The notes: generated from the sequence alone by a model not told the origin. Shown: positions 1 to 8,487, counted from the stretch's first letter. The stretch: 54,812 nt of DNA from Eubacteriales bacterium (GCA_030536575.1 JAUNPS010000033.1:1-54812), one strand, 5' to 3'. Program-made: numbers and translations.

Positions 1-44
1 TTTCATGCGCCTTGCCATGCGAGCATGGTATCCGATTCACCGGA

Positions 45-231
45 AAGTCTTAGTACAGGCGATTTCGGCATTCTTCCTTGCCGTATACGGCACGCCTGCA
101 TCTCCGTTGAAAACGGAGATGCAGGTGAAAACCGCATTCCCTCGAAACACGTCCCCGTAAGCTTTCCGCCTTCCCGGTAACTGTACATAGAAGACTGGGA
201 AGTGCCAGAGGGCTGGCATAGGTGTGAACTG
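45..231. repeat. Dispersed intergenic repeat, copy A
   Basis: This stretch shares several blocks in the same order and orientation with 31978-32111. The best block, at about 139-176, contains CCTCGAAACACGTCCCCGTA; flanking blocks contain AAGTCTTAGTA and GGCTGGC followed by GTGAACTG. Copy A carries about 50 extra bases (about 79-133) absent from copy B: a perfect 14-base palindrome at 79-92 (TGCCGTATACGGCA) and a hairpin with a 14-bp perfect stem at 95-108/112-125. No convincing gene lies here. A short minus-strand reading frame covers it, but it looks incidental. The function is unknown; it may be an intergenic mobile repeat or a structured RNA. Confidence 0.6.
95..125. other. 14-bp perfect hairpin inside repeat copy A
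   Basis: CCTGCATCTCCGTT pairs exactly with AACGGAGATGCAGG around a 3-base loop. Neither strand has a run of T after the stem, so a normal intrinsic terminator is not supported. It lies in the segment that distinguishes repeat copy A from copy B, so it may be an inserted module. Confidence 0.5.
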
Positions 232-251
232 TAACGTATTTCCCTGGATTT

Positions 252-1037
252 TTAATAAGCAATGCCCGGCAGCTCGTAGGTATTCGTAATTCCCCTGTTG
301 ATGGCGTCCGCCCGCAGAACCGAATACAGCTCCGCCCGCGTCCCGGCCATATAAGGCTTTGTCCAGAACACATTCCCTAGGTTCAGCGTCACCGATCCAA
401 AAATCTGCCACGGGAGGAACGACAGATCCAGGATAAAGGCTTCCATCTTCTGCCCCTCCATCATCTGGCGGCTCAGCTCAAAAATCCTGGCCTGATCCAG
501 GTTCGGATTCTCCGCCAGCAGATACGGCACCAGATAATATTCATAGGATTTGACAATGCCCGGTATCACCAGCAGCAGCGACCACAGAAAAATCTTTACT
601 TTCTGCAAAAAAGTGGTAAGCACAATGTTCCCGTAACAGCCGCTCCGGAACGCATACAGCACCTCGGAAACATCCGCATGCTGCATCTGCGCCTTCAGGA
701 AGAAATGCTGTTCGCCCACTTCCAACGGATTCCCCACGAGCACTTTTAAAAGAATTCCCAGAATGGAAACGACCGCGCCCATGGTCAGGAAAATCAAGCC
801 GGTGATGCTCCCGAACAGGAATTTCGCCGCCTGGCGGACCGGCTGCGTCAGGTCTCCGTGATCCATCGTTTCATTCGTAACCCGCACTTCCTCGGTATGG
901 CTGCTTTCCGAACCATTGTTCCCGGAACCATAGTTTCCAGCGAAAATGCCGGTGATCAGGCACACGAGCACCGATGCCAGATAAAACCTGCGCACTACTT
1001 CTTTCGCGCGCATCTTCAGATCATAACGTGTCCACAT
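252..1037 (-). CDS. DUF975 family integral membrane protein
   Basis: A 261-residue membrane protein of the DUF975 family, whose function is not established. The N terminus (ELK-like region then LASVLVCLITGIFAG) starts a first membrane segment. Further hydrophobic stretches lie around residues 75-100 and 145-170, and the family-typical segment SYEYYLVPYLLAENP lies near residues 163-178. A polar serine/asparagine-rich loop follows the first helix. The start at 1037 is preceded by GGAGGAG at good distance. It ends 25 bases before the DJ-1-like gene's frame on the same strand begins at its stop, so the two may be cotranscribed. The product is probably in the cytoplasmic membrane. Family assignment is from residue pattern; no role is claimed. 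Confidence 0.75.
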   Translation of the reverse strand: MWTRYDLKMRAKEVVRRFYLASVLVCLITGIFAGNYGSGNNGSESSHTEEVRVTNETMDHGDLTQPVRQAAKFLFGSITGLIFLTMGAVVSILGILLKVLVGNPLEVGEQHFFLKAQMQHADVSEVLYAFRSGCYGNIVLTTFLQKVKIFLWSLLLVIPGIVKSYEYYLVPYLLAENPNLDQARIFELSRQMMEGQKMEAFILDLSFLPWQIFGSVTLNLGNVFWTKPYMAGTRAELYSVLRADAINRGITNTYELPGIAY

Positions 1038-1062
1038 ATCCGTTCTCCTCCCTCAGGCCGGC

Positions 1063-1608
1063 TTACTGATACAGGATGCCGCTTCCGATTTCATCGGCCT
1101 TTTCTTTTCCGCAGAGCAGGCGGATTAACTCCAGGCCAAAGGGAATCGCCGTCCCCATGCCCCGGCTGGTCGTCACTTTTCCGTCCGTCACAACCGGAAC
1201 CTGCAGCACTTTCGCCCCTTTCAAGCGGTCTTCAAAGCCCGGATAGCAGACCGCTTCTTTTCCTTCCAGAAGTCCCAGGTCGCCAAGGACGCTTGGGGCT
1301 GCGCAGATCGCGGCCACATGCAGGTCGTTTTTCGCCGCATTCAGCAGTTTTTCCCGCAATGCGGTGCAGGCTCCCAGGTTCTTCGTGCCCGGCATGCCGC
1401 CCGGAAGCACCAGATAATCCCCCGGCTTCTCTTCCACCTTTTCCAACGTCATATCCGCCTCGATGGAAATCCCGTGGGCTCCGGTCACCTTGGGCCCCTG
1501 GATGGAAACTATGTGTACGGGAAGGGACGCCCGGCGCAGAAGATCCACCACGGTCAGCCCTTCGATTTCTTCAAAACCATCTGCAAAAAATACATAAATT
1601 TCACTCAT
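1063..1608 (-). CDS. DJ-1/PfpI family protein
   Basis: A 181-residue protein of the DJ-1/PfpI superfamily (class I glutamine amidotransferase-like fold). It shows the N-terminal FFADGFEEIE segment with the conserved glutamate near residue 16. The nucleophile elbow VAAICAAPSVLG places the catalytic cysteine at about residue 102. The length fits the compact DJ-1/ThiJ/YajL branch, whose members act as glyoxalases, chaperones or deglycases; the exact activity cannot be read here. The reading frame is open further upstream, but the ATG at 1608 has AAGGAG eight bases ahead and begins exactly where the family begins. It precedes the DUF975 gene on the same strand. Confidence 0.85.
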   Translation of the reverse strand: MSEIYVFFADGFEEIEGLTVVDLLRRASLPVHIVSIQGPKVTGAHGISIEADMTLEKVEEKPGDYLVLPGGMPGTKNLGACTALREKLLNAAKNDLHVAAICAAPSVLGDLGLLEGKEAVCYPGFEDRLKGAKVLQVPVVTDGKVTTSRGMGTAIPFGLELIRLLCGKEKADEIGSGILYQ

Positions 1609-1738
1609 ATTCTTTTCTCCTTGCATTCTTTTTTCGCAGCCGCCGCTTTCCGTCGGGAATCCGGGAAATGCGGGCGTCTGCCCTCTACCTGCTATTCTAG
1701 CAAATACCGAAGAAAAAAACCAGTGCATCGCCGCATAA

Positions 1739-1767
1739 TTTACATTTTCTTTAAACTATGCTAAACT
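1739..1767 (+). promoter_or_regulatory. Possible promoter for the CYTH gene
   Basis: TTTACA at 1739-1744 and TAAACT at 1762-1767 are separated by 17 bases, about 30 bases before the CYTH start codon. The -10 match is moderate, so this is a tentative call. Confidence 0.4.
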
Positions 1768-1798
1768 GAAAAAAACGATCCGAAAGGAGCACCCATTT

Positions 1799-2248
1799 AT
1801 GGAAATCGAACGCAAATTTCTTATTAAAGAACTGCCCGCCCATCTGGAAACCTATGCTTCCCACCAGATCGAGCAGGCTTACCTGTGCACGGAGCCGGTC
1901 GTCCGCGTCCGCAGGCAGGATCAGGAATACATTCTCACCTATAAAGGAAAGGGTATGCTGGCGCGTGAAGAATACAATCTCCCCCTCACCGAAGAAGCCT
2001 ACCTCCATCTGAAAGAAAAAGCGGACGGCAATGTCATCTCCAAAGTACGCTATCTGATTCCTCTGGAAAATGGCCTTACGGTAGAGCTTGACCTGTTCCA
2101 GGGCTGTTTTCAGGGCATGATCCTGGCCGAAGTAGAATTCCCTGATTTAGACACGGCAAATGCTTTCGTGCCGCCCGCATGGTTTGGAGAAGACGTTACG
2201 CTCTCGCCCGAATACCATAACAGTTACCTGAGCCGCAAGCCCTTATAG
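1799..2248 (+). CDS. CYTH domain protein
   Basis: A 149-residue single-domain CYTH protein. The N-terminal MEIERKFLI carries the diagnostic ExExK motif that binds triphosphate with a metal. Further alternating charged strands follow (VRVRRQ, LTYKGKG, VELDLFQG, LAEVEFPD), as expected for the eight-stranded triphosphate tunnel. Family members include class IV adenylate cyclases, thiamine triphosphatases and inorganic triphosphatases. The small bacterial single-domain type is most often a tripolyphosphatase or has unknown substrate. The start codon is preceded by AAAGGAG. It is one of few plus-strand genes and diverges from the DJ-1-like gene. Confidence 0.85.
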   Translation: MEIERKFLIKELPAHLETYASHQIEQAYLCTEPVVRVRRQDQEYILTYKGKGMLAREEYNLPLTEEAYLHLKEKADGNVISKVRYLIPLENGLTVELDLFQGCFQGMILAEVEFPDLDTANAFVPPAWFGEDVTLSPEYHNSYLSRKPL

Positions 2249-2255
2249 GTGTGTG

Positions 2256-2440
2256 CCGCCAAAATATCCCTGCCAACATGGCTACTTGGGGCTGCGCACT
2301 ACTCCATGCCACCGACACAGCACCGCCAAATACTCTGACCACATGGCTGCTTGGGGCTACGCACTACTCCATTCCACTGATACAGCTCCGCCAAATATCC
2401 CTGCCAGCATAGCTGCTTAGGGCTGCGCGCACCGTTGCAC
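2256..2440. repeat. Tandem repeat, about 66-bp unit, three degenerate copies
   Basis: Units begin at CCGCCAAA near 2256, 2323 and 2388, so the spacing is 67 and 65 bases. Each contains a variant of CATGGCTGCTTGGGGCT, followed by a GCGCACTACTCCAT-like block in the first two. The third copy breaks off into the terminator of the following minus-strand gene. It lies between two convergent genes and has no sensible reading frame. Confidence 0.7.
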
Positions 2441-2444
2441 GCGT

Positions 2445-2470
2445 GAAAAAAGGCGGCCGGAAAGGCCGCC
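2445..2470 (-). terminator. Intrinsic terminator after the CMD-like gene
   Basis: On the minus strand GGCGGCC and GGCCGCC form a 7-bp GC stem with a 5-base loop (2452-2458/2464-2470), followed by six T residues. It lies directly after the stop at 2480. Confidence 0.85.
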
Positions 2471-2479
2471 CAAAAACTC

Positions 2480-3166
2480 TCATGATTCCGCCGCTTTTTT
2501 CACACAATTCACCGCATTTAAACTTCTCGGATAACCAATATAAGGCAGGCATTGCGAAATCACCTTCATCAGAAACGCTTCGTCATTCCCCAAATTCATG
2601 TTTCCCTTCGCATGCCCGGTAAGCTGCGGCTCACATCCGCCCTGCGCCATCAGAAAACCAAACGTAATCATCTCCCGCTGCGCCAGGTCAAGCCCCGTTC
2701 TCGTATAATAATCCCCAAAGCAATTCGCCGCCAACCAACGGTTAATATGCCCCGTCTTCCACGCCTCCCGCATATGCTCTCCGAAAATCTCCGCCTGGGC
2801 CTCAACCCCTTTTTCCAGCCGGTTTTCCCGCGTAGTCGTCCCCTGCTTTTCCAGCGGAAGCGCAATCCCTCTTCTTGCCAGCTCCTCATTCACAAGCCGC
2901 AGAAACGGCAGCATCCGCCCAAATCCCAGATAATCCACCGCCTGATAAACCATTTCCTTTACCATAACCGGCGTCACCCCTGCATCCAGCGCCTTCGGAA
3001 GCATCCTCTGAAACGCTTCCGTTCCCTGGCATCCGACCAGTGCCGCCAGAATCGCCAGATACCGCATAGTATCCTCTAATTCCTGTCCCGGCTCCTGCAC
3101 AACCTCCTCAAAAGCAAACTTCTCAAAGATCTCCATAAATTCCCCATCGGTTTCATAAAAATTCAT
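2480..3166 (-). CDS. Carboxymuconolactone decarboxylase family protein
   Basis: A 228-residue protein of the CMD/AhpD superfamily. The C-terminal half carries the family pattern: LAQREMITFGFLMAQGGCEP, then TGHAKGNMNLG, then a QCLPYIGYPRSLNAV tail. The N-terminal half (LAALVGCQGTEAFQ to VYQAVDYLGFGRML) repeats the same pattern in degenerate form, so the protein looks like a duplicated CMD fold. The single GGC rather than a CxxC pair argues against AhpD-like peroxidase chemistry; such proteins often pair with redox enzymes. The chosen ATG at 3166 is preceded by AGGGG and leaves 22 bases after the aldo/keto reductase stop. A longer frame to 3220 would overlap that gene. Likely cotranscribed with the reductase and the MATE exporter. 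Confidence 0.8.
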   Translation of the reverse strand: MNFYETDGEFMEIFEKFAFEEVVQEPGQELEDTMRYLAILAALVGCQGTEAFQRMLPKALDAGVTPVMVKEMVYQAVDYLGFGRMLPFLRLVNEELARRGIALPLEKQGTTTRENRLEKGVEAQAEIFGEHMREAWKTGHINRWLAANCFGDYYTRTGLDLAQREMITFGFLMAQGGCEPQLTGHAKGNMNLGNDEAFLMKVISQCLPYIGYPRSLNAVNCVKKAAES

Positions 3167-3188
3167 CGTCCATTTCCCCTTTCTTTTC

Positions 3189-4199
3189 TCAGACAACATT
3201 TCCAGCCTTCTGTTTCCCATTCTGCGCCATCACGCCAACCAGCGGATGCGGCACATACAGCTCCTCCAGATACCGGCATTCCTCCTCCGTCAGAACCAGT
3301 TCCGCGGCCTTCGCCATTCCCTCCACCTGGGAGAGCTTCGTCGCCCCCACCACGGGCGCCGTGACCTTTGTCAGCAGCCACGCAAGGGAAATTTCCGTCA
3401 TCGAAACCTGCCGCCTGGCGGCAAGCTCCGCCACCCGCTCAAGAATTGCCCGATCCATTTCCGCCGTCTGGTCATATTTAAATTTGCCATAGGCATCCTC
3501 TTCCAGCCGTTTTGAACTTTCACCCGGATGCTTGGAAAGACGCCCGCCGGCCAGCGCACTGTACGGCGTCAGCGCGATCTGCTCCTCCCGGCAGTACGGA
3601 ACCATCTCCCGCTCTTCTTCCCGCGCAATCAAATTATAATGCCCCTGCACGGACACAAATTCGGCCATCCCATGATAATGCGCGAAATCGTTCGCCTTCG
3701 CAAGCTGCCACGCGAAACAATTGGAAATGCCGATATACCTGGCCTTTCCCGCCTTAACCACAAGGTCCAGCCCTTCCATAATTTCTTCCATAGGCGTATG
3801 GTAGTCCCACATATGATAAATATACAGATCCACATAATCCATTCCCAGGCGTTCCAGGCTCTGATCCAGGCAATGCGCAATATGCTGCTGCCCGGTGACC
3901 TTCCCGTCGATCTCCTCCTGTGTCCTGGGCGTAAATTTCGTCGCAATCACATAGTCGTCCCGCTTCGCAAAATCCCGCAATGCTTTTCCCACATACGCTT
4001 CGCTGGTTCCGTTCTGATAAACCGGCGCGGTATCGAAGAAATGAATTCCCAGTTCCAGCCCTTTTTTGATAATCCCACGGGTCGTTTCCTCATCCACCGT
4101 CCAGGTGTGCTGGCCCGTCCTTGCGTCGCCGAACCCCATGCATCCCATACAGATCCGCGATACGCTCAAATCCGATTTTCCAAGTTTGATATCCTCCAC
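3189..4199 (-). CDS. Aldo/keto reductase
   Basis: A 336-residue NAD(P)H-dependent aldo/keto reductase. The catalytic tetrad is visible as Asp56 (FFDTAP), Tyr61 (PVYQNG), Lys88 (VIATKFTPR) and His129 (DLYIYHMWD). Cofactor-binding features near the C terminus include VVGATKLSQVEG. The length and the LGKSDLSVSRICMGCMGFGD opening fit the family that reduces small aldehydes and sugars; the substrate is not predictable. The start is a GTG at 4199 with AGGAGG seven bases upstream. It sits 14 bases after the MATE gene and just before the CMD-like gene, suggesting a three-gene unit for a small redox-active or toxic compound. That role is inference. Confidence 0.9.
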   Translation of the reverse strand: MEDIKLGKSDLSVSRICMGCMGFGDARTGQHTWTVDEETTRGIIKKGLELGIHFFDTAPVYQNGTSEAYVGKALRDFAKRDDYVIATKFTPRTQEEIDGKVTGQQHIAHCLDQSLERLGMDYVDLYIYHMWDYHTPMEEIMEGLDLVVKAGKARYIGISNCFAWQLAKANDFAHYHGMAEFVSVQGHYNLIAREEEREMVPYCREEQIALTPYSALAGGRLSKHPGESSKRLEEDAYGKFKYDQTAEMDRAILERVAELAARRQVSMTEISLAWLLTKVTAPVVGATKLSQVEGMAKAAELVLTEEECRYLEELYVPHPLVGVMAQNGKQKAGNVV

Positions 4200-4213
4200 C
4201 TGAAATCCTCCTT

Positions 4214-5551
4214 CTATCTTTCAATGACCTGAAAAGTCTTCCATTTTCCTTTTTTATAGCGAATGTAAAACAGTACCGCCCGCGTCAGCCAGTCCAGGCA
4301 CATGGCAATCGCTATCCCCACAACGCCGAAATCCAGCCAAATTCCCAAAAGAACCGAAAACACCAGCCGCACGCCAATGGTTGTAAAAATGGAAATTCCC
4401 ATCGTAAACTTCACATCCCCGGCCGCACGCAGCCCTTTCCCCAGCGGATCTGCGAACGGGAAAATCACCGCATTCGCAAGATTATGAATCAGCACCAGCC
4501 ACAAAACCAGCCTTTTCGTCTGCTCCGAAACCGCATAAAACCGCAGGAGCAGCGGCGTCAGTGCAAAAATTCCCGCATTCCACAGAATGGATATGGTGAG
4601 CGTCATTTTCAGCAGTTTTTTGAAATAATATTCCGCCTGTCCGATTTCTCCCGCGCCCATGCATTGGCCGATTACGGTGATAAATACCGGGCCCATCGAA
4701 ACGCTGACCAGCGCCGCCACGCTCCAGATACTCTGCGCAATGCCGTTCGCCGCGATCTGGTACGTTCCAAACAGCGCCACCACGCTGCTCAGGGCCACTT
4801 TTACAAACTGGAAAATTCCGCTTTCGATGCCATTCGGAACCGCAATTCCGAGGATCTGCTTCAGCAGCCTGCCGTTCCAACGGAAAATCCATTTTTTGAA
4901 ATACCGGACACCTTCCTGCTCCCGGAAGCAGAGCACCGTAATCGCTGCCGCGGAAAAGATACGCGAAATCAGGGAAGGATAGGCAACACCCGCCACACCT
5001 GCGTGCAGGACGAAGACGCCGATCAGATTGCCCGCTACATTCAGCGCGTTCGCCCATATGGAAATTTTCATCGTCGTTTTCGTCTTTCCCACGCTGCGAA
5101 ACAGCGCCGCACCAGTGTTATAGACGGCCAGCGCCGGATAAGAATACGCCGAAATCCGCAGGTAGGTGACACATGCATCCTTCACGGCGGATTCGACCCG
5201 GCCAAACATCCACAGAATGATGTTTTCATTCAGAATCAAAATAACGATCATTACGACGGCTGAGAACAGTGTCGAAATCATAAGGAGCTGGCTGACCGCT
5301 TCCGACGCCTGCTCTTTTTTCCGGCTTCCGATGTACTGGCTCACCACCACCGCACCGCCTGAAGCGAGGGCAGTAAAAAGATAGAGGAAAATCGTGTTAA
5401 AAGAATTGACCAGCGATACGCCGGACACCGCCGCTTCCCCGATAAAGCTGACGACAAAGGTATCGGCAAGCCCCACCAGCATCAGGAGGAACTGCTCCAG
5501 AAGCAGGGGGAGGATCATTTCTTTCAGTTGTTTGTTTGAAAATAATTCCAT
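4214..5551 (-). CDS. MATE family efflux transporter
   Basis: A 445-residue multidrug and toxin extrusion (MATE) protein of the polytopic flippase superfamily. About twelve hydrophobic segments in two similar halves are visible. The first half opens with EMILPLLLEQFLLMLVGLAD and the second with ILGIAVPNGIESGIFQF, both matching the N-terminal helix of each MATE half. Members export cationic drugs or metabolites using Na+ or H+ gradients; the substrate here is unknown. GGGAAGGG precedes the ATG. It is the first gene of the unit with the aldo/keto reductase and CMD-like genes. Confidence 0.92.
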   Translation of the reverse strand: MELFSNKQLKEMILPLLLEQFLLMLVGLADTFVVSFIGEAAVSGVSLVNSFNTIFLYLFTALASGGAVVVSQYIGSRKKEQASEAVSQLLMISTLFSAVVMIVILILNENIILWMFGRVESAVKDACVTYLRISAYSYPALAVYNTGAALFRSVGKTKTTMKISIWANALNVAGNLIGVFVLHAGVAGVAYPSLISRIFSAAAITVLCFREQEGVRYFKKWIFRWNGRLLKQILGIAVPNGIESGIFQFVKVALSSVVALFGTYQIAANGIAQSIWSVAALVSVSMGPVFITVIGQCMGAGEIGQAEYYFKKLLKMTLTISILWNAGIFALTPLLLRFYAVSEQTKRLVLWLVLIHNLANAVIFPFADPLGKGLRAAGDVKFTMGISIFTTIGVRLVFSVLLGIWLDFGVVGIAIAMCLDWLTRAVLFYIRYKKGKWKTFQVIER

Positions 5552-5582
5552 AATATCCCTTCCCGTTTTGGTTTCTGGAATT

Positions 5583-5611
5583 ATTTTAGCGTGTTCTTTT
5601 CGTTCTGTCTA
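5583..5611 (-). promoter_or_regulatory. Promoter for the MATE operon
   Basis: On the minus strand TAGACA and TAAAAT are spaced by 17 bases, 30 bases ahead of the MATE start. The -35 box overlaps the stop codon of the GH43-like gene, so the two transcription units are packed end to end. Confidence 0.55.
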
Positions 5612-6571
5612 ATGCCTGTTTTCGATAGACAGGTATGCATGCGGCGTATTTTTCCTTTCCACTCCATAATAATCCATCAGCTTTCTCATTTCATTTTCTG
5701 TAATGCACAGAACCGATCCATGCCGCTTTTTACTTTTCCCCATATCGTAATCCCCCTCATTTAATACATGAAAATCTCCGTTTGCCAGATCGTCGCAAAC
5801 CAGCGGCAGATACCCGCCGTTCGTCGCAAACTGATCGATAATCAGACACCATTTTCCAGAATCATTCAAAGGATACGCCTCCGGACCCTCCACCCCATAA
5901 ATCCGTTCCAGTTCCGGGTATTCTTTCTGTTCAAAAGAACCTGTCAGCAAATCCTTCCCTCTGTCAACTCTGATATTTTTTGTCGTCTCATCTTTGGAAA
6001 TACGATAGTAATATTCGCCTTCCCGTATAATGGTGGTGTCAATGATGTGATTTTCCTTTTCCATATATTTGACTGGCTCTGAAAAAACAGTGAAATCTCT
6101 TGTCAGTGAAGCATAGATCCTGTGTTTCGGTTCTCGGTCCCCCTCTTCCTTCACTCTTGACGCCCAAAATACCAGATAAGCGTCCTCTTTCTCACAATAA
6201 ATTGCCTCCGGCGCCCACACACATCCAGCCTCTGAAATCCCCACTTCCGCCAGTCTCTCCCTGCTCCAGTGCATCAGATCTTCTGACTCCCATATCACAA
6301 TCGCCCTGCTCCCGCTTGTTTGAACCTCTTCCCAGCTTCTCCCATTTGCCATCCGAAGATCAGTGGCAATGATATAAAATTTCTTCTTATCCGTTGTCTG
6401 GATAAGAAACGGATCTCTCACTCCCTTTTCTCCGATTCCGGACGTCAGTACCGGTTTCCCGCCGTTCAGATCCATCCAGTGCAGCCCGTCATGACTTACC
6501 GAAAAATAAATCTGTTCGCCCTGCTCACTTTCCCCTGTAAAATAAACAAACAAATACCCTTTTTGCTCCAT
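5609..6571 (-). CDS. GH43-like five-bladed beta-propeller glycosidase
   Basis: A 320-residue protein with the motif order of glycoside hydrolase family 43. RDPF at 52-55 supplies the likely general base, WAPE lies at 119-122, IIDTT near 176-180 supplies the third carboxylate, and VEGPEAY near 227-233 supplies the likely general acid. Repeated aromatic-rich blades such as FYIIATDL, AYLVFWAS and EYYYRISKD fit a beta-propeller. No signal peptide is present, so it probably acts inside the cell on imported oligosaccharides. Relatives are arabinosidases, xylosidases or exo-galactosidases; the substrate is open. The start has AGGAGG. It is the last gene of the alpha-galactoside locus, set off from the transporter by a terminator-like hairpin. 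Confidence 0.75.
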   Translation of the reverse strand: MEQKGYLFVYFTGESEQGEQIYFSVSHDGLHWMDLNGGKPVLTSGIGEKGVRDPFLIQTTDKKKFYIIATDLRMANGRSWEEVQTSGSRAIVIWESEDLMHWSRERLAEVGISEAGCVWAPEAIYCEKEDAYLVFWASRVKEEGDREPKHRIYASLTRDFTVFSEPVKYMEKENHIIDTTIIREGEYYYRISKDETTKNIRVDRGKDLLTGSFEQKEYPELERIYGVEGPEAYPLNDSGKWCLIIDQFATNGGYLPLVCDDLANGDFHVLNEGDYDMGKSKKRHGSVLCITENEMRKLMDYYGVERKNTPHAYLSIENRH

Positions 6572-6595
6572 CTTGTGCTTCCTCCTAAAAAATCT

Positions 6596-6624
6596 GAAAA
6601 ACCCGGCAGCTTCCGCCGCCGGGT
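6596..6624 (-). terminator. Terminator or attenuator between permease and GH43-like gene
   Basis: ACCCGGC pairs with GCCGGGT on the minus strand (6601-6607/6618-6624), followed by five T residues. It lies between the permease stop and the GH43-like ribosome binding site, so it should reduce transcription into the last gene. Confidence 0.7.
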
Positions 6625-6635
6625 ACCGAACATGT

Positions 6636-7529
6636 TTACCCTTTCACGCTTCCAAGTGTCAGTCCCGCCGTAAAGTATTTCTGGCAGAACGGATAAATCA
6701 CCATCAGCGGAATGATAGACAGGAATATCTGTGCCGCTTTCATATTTGTGTTATTGACGCTGAGCAGCTCTACGATCTGCGAGAGATCACCGCTCTGCAA
6801 TACAGAGTTGATGTCCACCACCATCGTCTGCAAAAAAGACTGCAGCGGATAGTTGTAGGTGAAATTTGAATAAATCAATCCGTCAAACCAACTGTTCCAG
6901 TGATTAATCAGCGAAAACAGCGTCACGGTCGCAAGCGAAGGCTTGGAAAGCGGCAGATAAATTTTAAACAGAATCTGCCACTGACTGGCTCCGTCCAGCA
7001 TTGCGGATTCTTCCAGTGCCTCCGGAATACCACGGAAAAAATTCATCATCAGAATCACATTAAAGATCGGAACGCCGCACGGGAGGATTAATGCCCAGAT
7101 ACTGTCAATCAGTCCCAATTTTGACACAACAACATACGTCGGTATCAAGCCTCCGTTAAAAATCATCAAAAAAACAAAATAAGCAGAATAAAATTTTCTT
7201 GCCCGGAATGTATGATCCGATTTTGACAGCGGATATGCCGCCAAAATGGTCATCAGCATATTAAATGGAACGCCTATTAAAACTCTTTTCAAAGACACGA
7301 GAGCTGCTGTCCAGAATCTGGAATCCTTCATCACATACGAATATGCAGAAGTGGTAAATTCCACTGGAAACAGCGTCACCTGGTTCGTCATAATCGCATG
7401 AGAGCTGCTGAAGGACTGAGCGAGGACATTCAAGATCGGAACCAGACAGATCAGCATAAACAGGGCAATCAAGATGTAATTACAGATAATAAATGCCCTT
7501 CTTGCCGGAGAAACCTTAATCTTATTCAC
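6636..7529 (-). CDS. Sugar ABC transporter permease, CUT1 (LplC/YtcP type)
   Basis: A 297-residue inner-membrane permease of a CUT1 sugar ABC importer. It has about six membrane segments, and the EAA loop appears as EALEESAMLDGASQWQILFK, which contacts the ATPase. The C-terminal LGSVKG ending is typical of the LplC/YtcP branch. The start chosen is GTG at 7529, with a perfect AGGGGGAG five bases ahead. An in-frame ATG at 7568 lies inside the upstream permease and lacks such a site. It forms a heterodimer with the product of 7546-8487 and serves the binding protein at 8577-10271. No ATPase is encoded nearby, so a shared MsmX-type ATPase elsewhere is likely. Confidence 0.92.
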   Translation of the reverse strand: MNKIKVSPARRAFIICNYILIALFMLICLVPILNVLAQSFSSSHAIMTNQVTLFPVEFTTSAYSYVMKDSRFWTAALVSLKRVLIGVPFNMLMTILAAYPLSKSDHTFRARKFYSAYFVFLMIFNGGLIPTYVVVSKLGLIDSIWALILPCGVPIFNVILMMNFFRGIPEALEESAMLDGASQWQILFKIYLPLSKPSLATVTLFSLINHWNSWFDGLIYSNFTYNYPLQSFLQTMVVDINSVLQSGDLSQIVELLSVNNTNMKAAQIFLSIIPLMVIYPFCQKYFTAGLTLGSVKG

Positions 7530-7545
7530 TTTGTCTCCCCCTTTC

Positions 7546-8487
7546 CTAAAATACCTGATAGCCTGCAAATTTCTCCGCCAGCTTATAGGATACGATAATC
7601 AAAATTCCCGATACCAGTGATTTAAAGAACCCAACTGCCGCTGACAGCGAATACTGCTGATTTACCATACCAAGCCGGTAAACGAGTGTGTCAATAATAT
7701 CGCCGGTAGCATAAACCGATGCGCTGTACATATTGAAAATCTGGTCGAATCCCGCGTTCAGAATATTTCCAATCGAAAGTACCGTCATCAGTACAATAAT
7801 CGGCGCAATGCCCGGAAGCGTTACGTGAATCGTCTGCTTCCATCTCCCCGCTCCGTCGATCGCAGCCGCTTCATACAAACTGGGATCAATCCCGGTCAGA
7901 GCCGCCAGGTAGACGATTGCATTATAGCCAAAATTTTTCCATACATCGGTAAAAATCATAGTCCAGGGGAATAAGTTTTTATCACCCAGAAAATCAATGG
8001 GTGTCCGGGTCAACCCCAAATTCATCAGAACCGTATTCAGAAATCCGGTGTCTGACTGCGTGCTTCCCTGGGACAGAAAATTAATAAAAATACCGGATAA
8101 TACGATCCACGAAAGAAAATAGGGCAGATACGTAATCGTCTGTGCCGTTTTCTTAAACCATTTATTCCGCACTTCGTTCAGCATCAGTGCAAAGATAATC
8201 GGAATAATCAGATTTCCGATAATCTTTCCGACTGCAATCACCAGGGTGTTCCGAAGAGCCGGAAGGAAATTCGGAAGCTTCATCAGCGTCTCAAAGTTTT
8301 TCAATCCCACCCATTCTGATTTCAAAAATCCAAGCCCCGGCTGGAAATTCTGAAATGCCATGACAAGCCCAAAAATAGGAAGATAATTAAAAATAAACAG
8401 CACGACACATGGTGCCAGAAGCATGATATGGAAGCTTCTCTGCCGGGATTTATAAGCTTTGGACGCAGTTTTATGGGTTTTCCCCAT
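7546..8487 (-). CDS. Sugar ABC transporter permease, CUT1 (LplB type)
   Basis: A 313-residue CUT1 permease of the LplB type. The first membrane segment is IMLLAPCVVLFIFNYLPIFG, and the signature opening LVMAFQNFQPGLGFLKSEWV follows. The EAA loop reads LYEAAAIDGAGRWKQTIHVT. The start has AAGGAG nine bases ahead. It follows the binding-protein gene by about 90 bases that contain a strong hairpin, and precedes its partner permease by 16 bases. Together they import an oligosaccharide, plausibly an alpha-galactoside given the GH36 gene upstream; that substrate is inferred from context. Confidence 0.92.
   Translation of the reverse strand: MGKTHKTASKAYKSRQRSFHIMLLAPCVVLFIFNYLPIFGLVMAFQNFQPGLGFLKSEWVGLKNFETLMKLPNFLPALRNTLVIAVGKIIGNLIIPIIFALMLNEVRNKWFKKTAQTITYLPYFLSWIVLSGIFINFLSQGSTQSDTGFLNTVLMNLGLTRTPIDFLGDKNLFPWTMIFTDVWKNFGYNAIVYLAALTGIDPSLYEAAAIDGAGRWKQTIHVTLPGIAPIIVLMTVLSIGNILNAGFDQIFNMYSASVYATGDIIDTLVYRLGMVNQQYSLSAAVGFFKSLVSGILIIVSYKLAEKFAGYQVF

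Noticed and set aside
3-188. Short minus-strand frame sharing the peptide GKLTGTCFEG with a frame at 32009-32371
   Set aside because: The shared peptide only reflects the shared repeat DNA. Outside that block the two frames have nothing in common and neither has a ribosome site.
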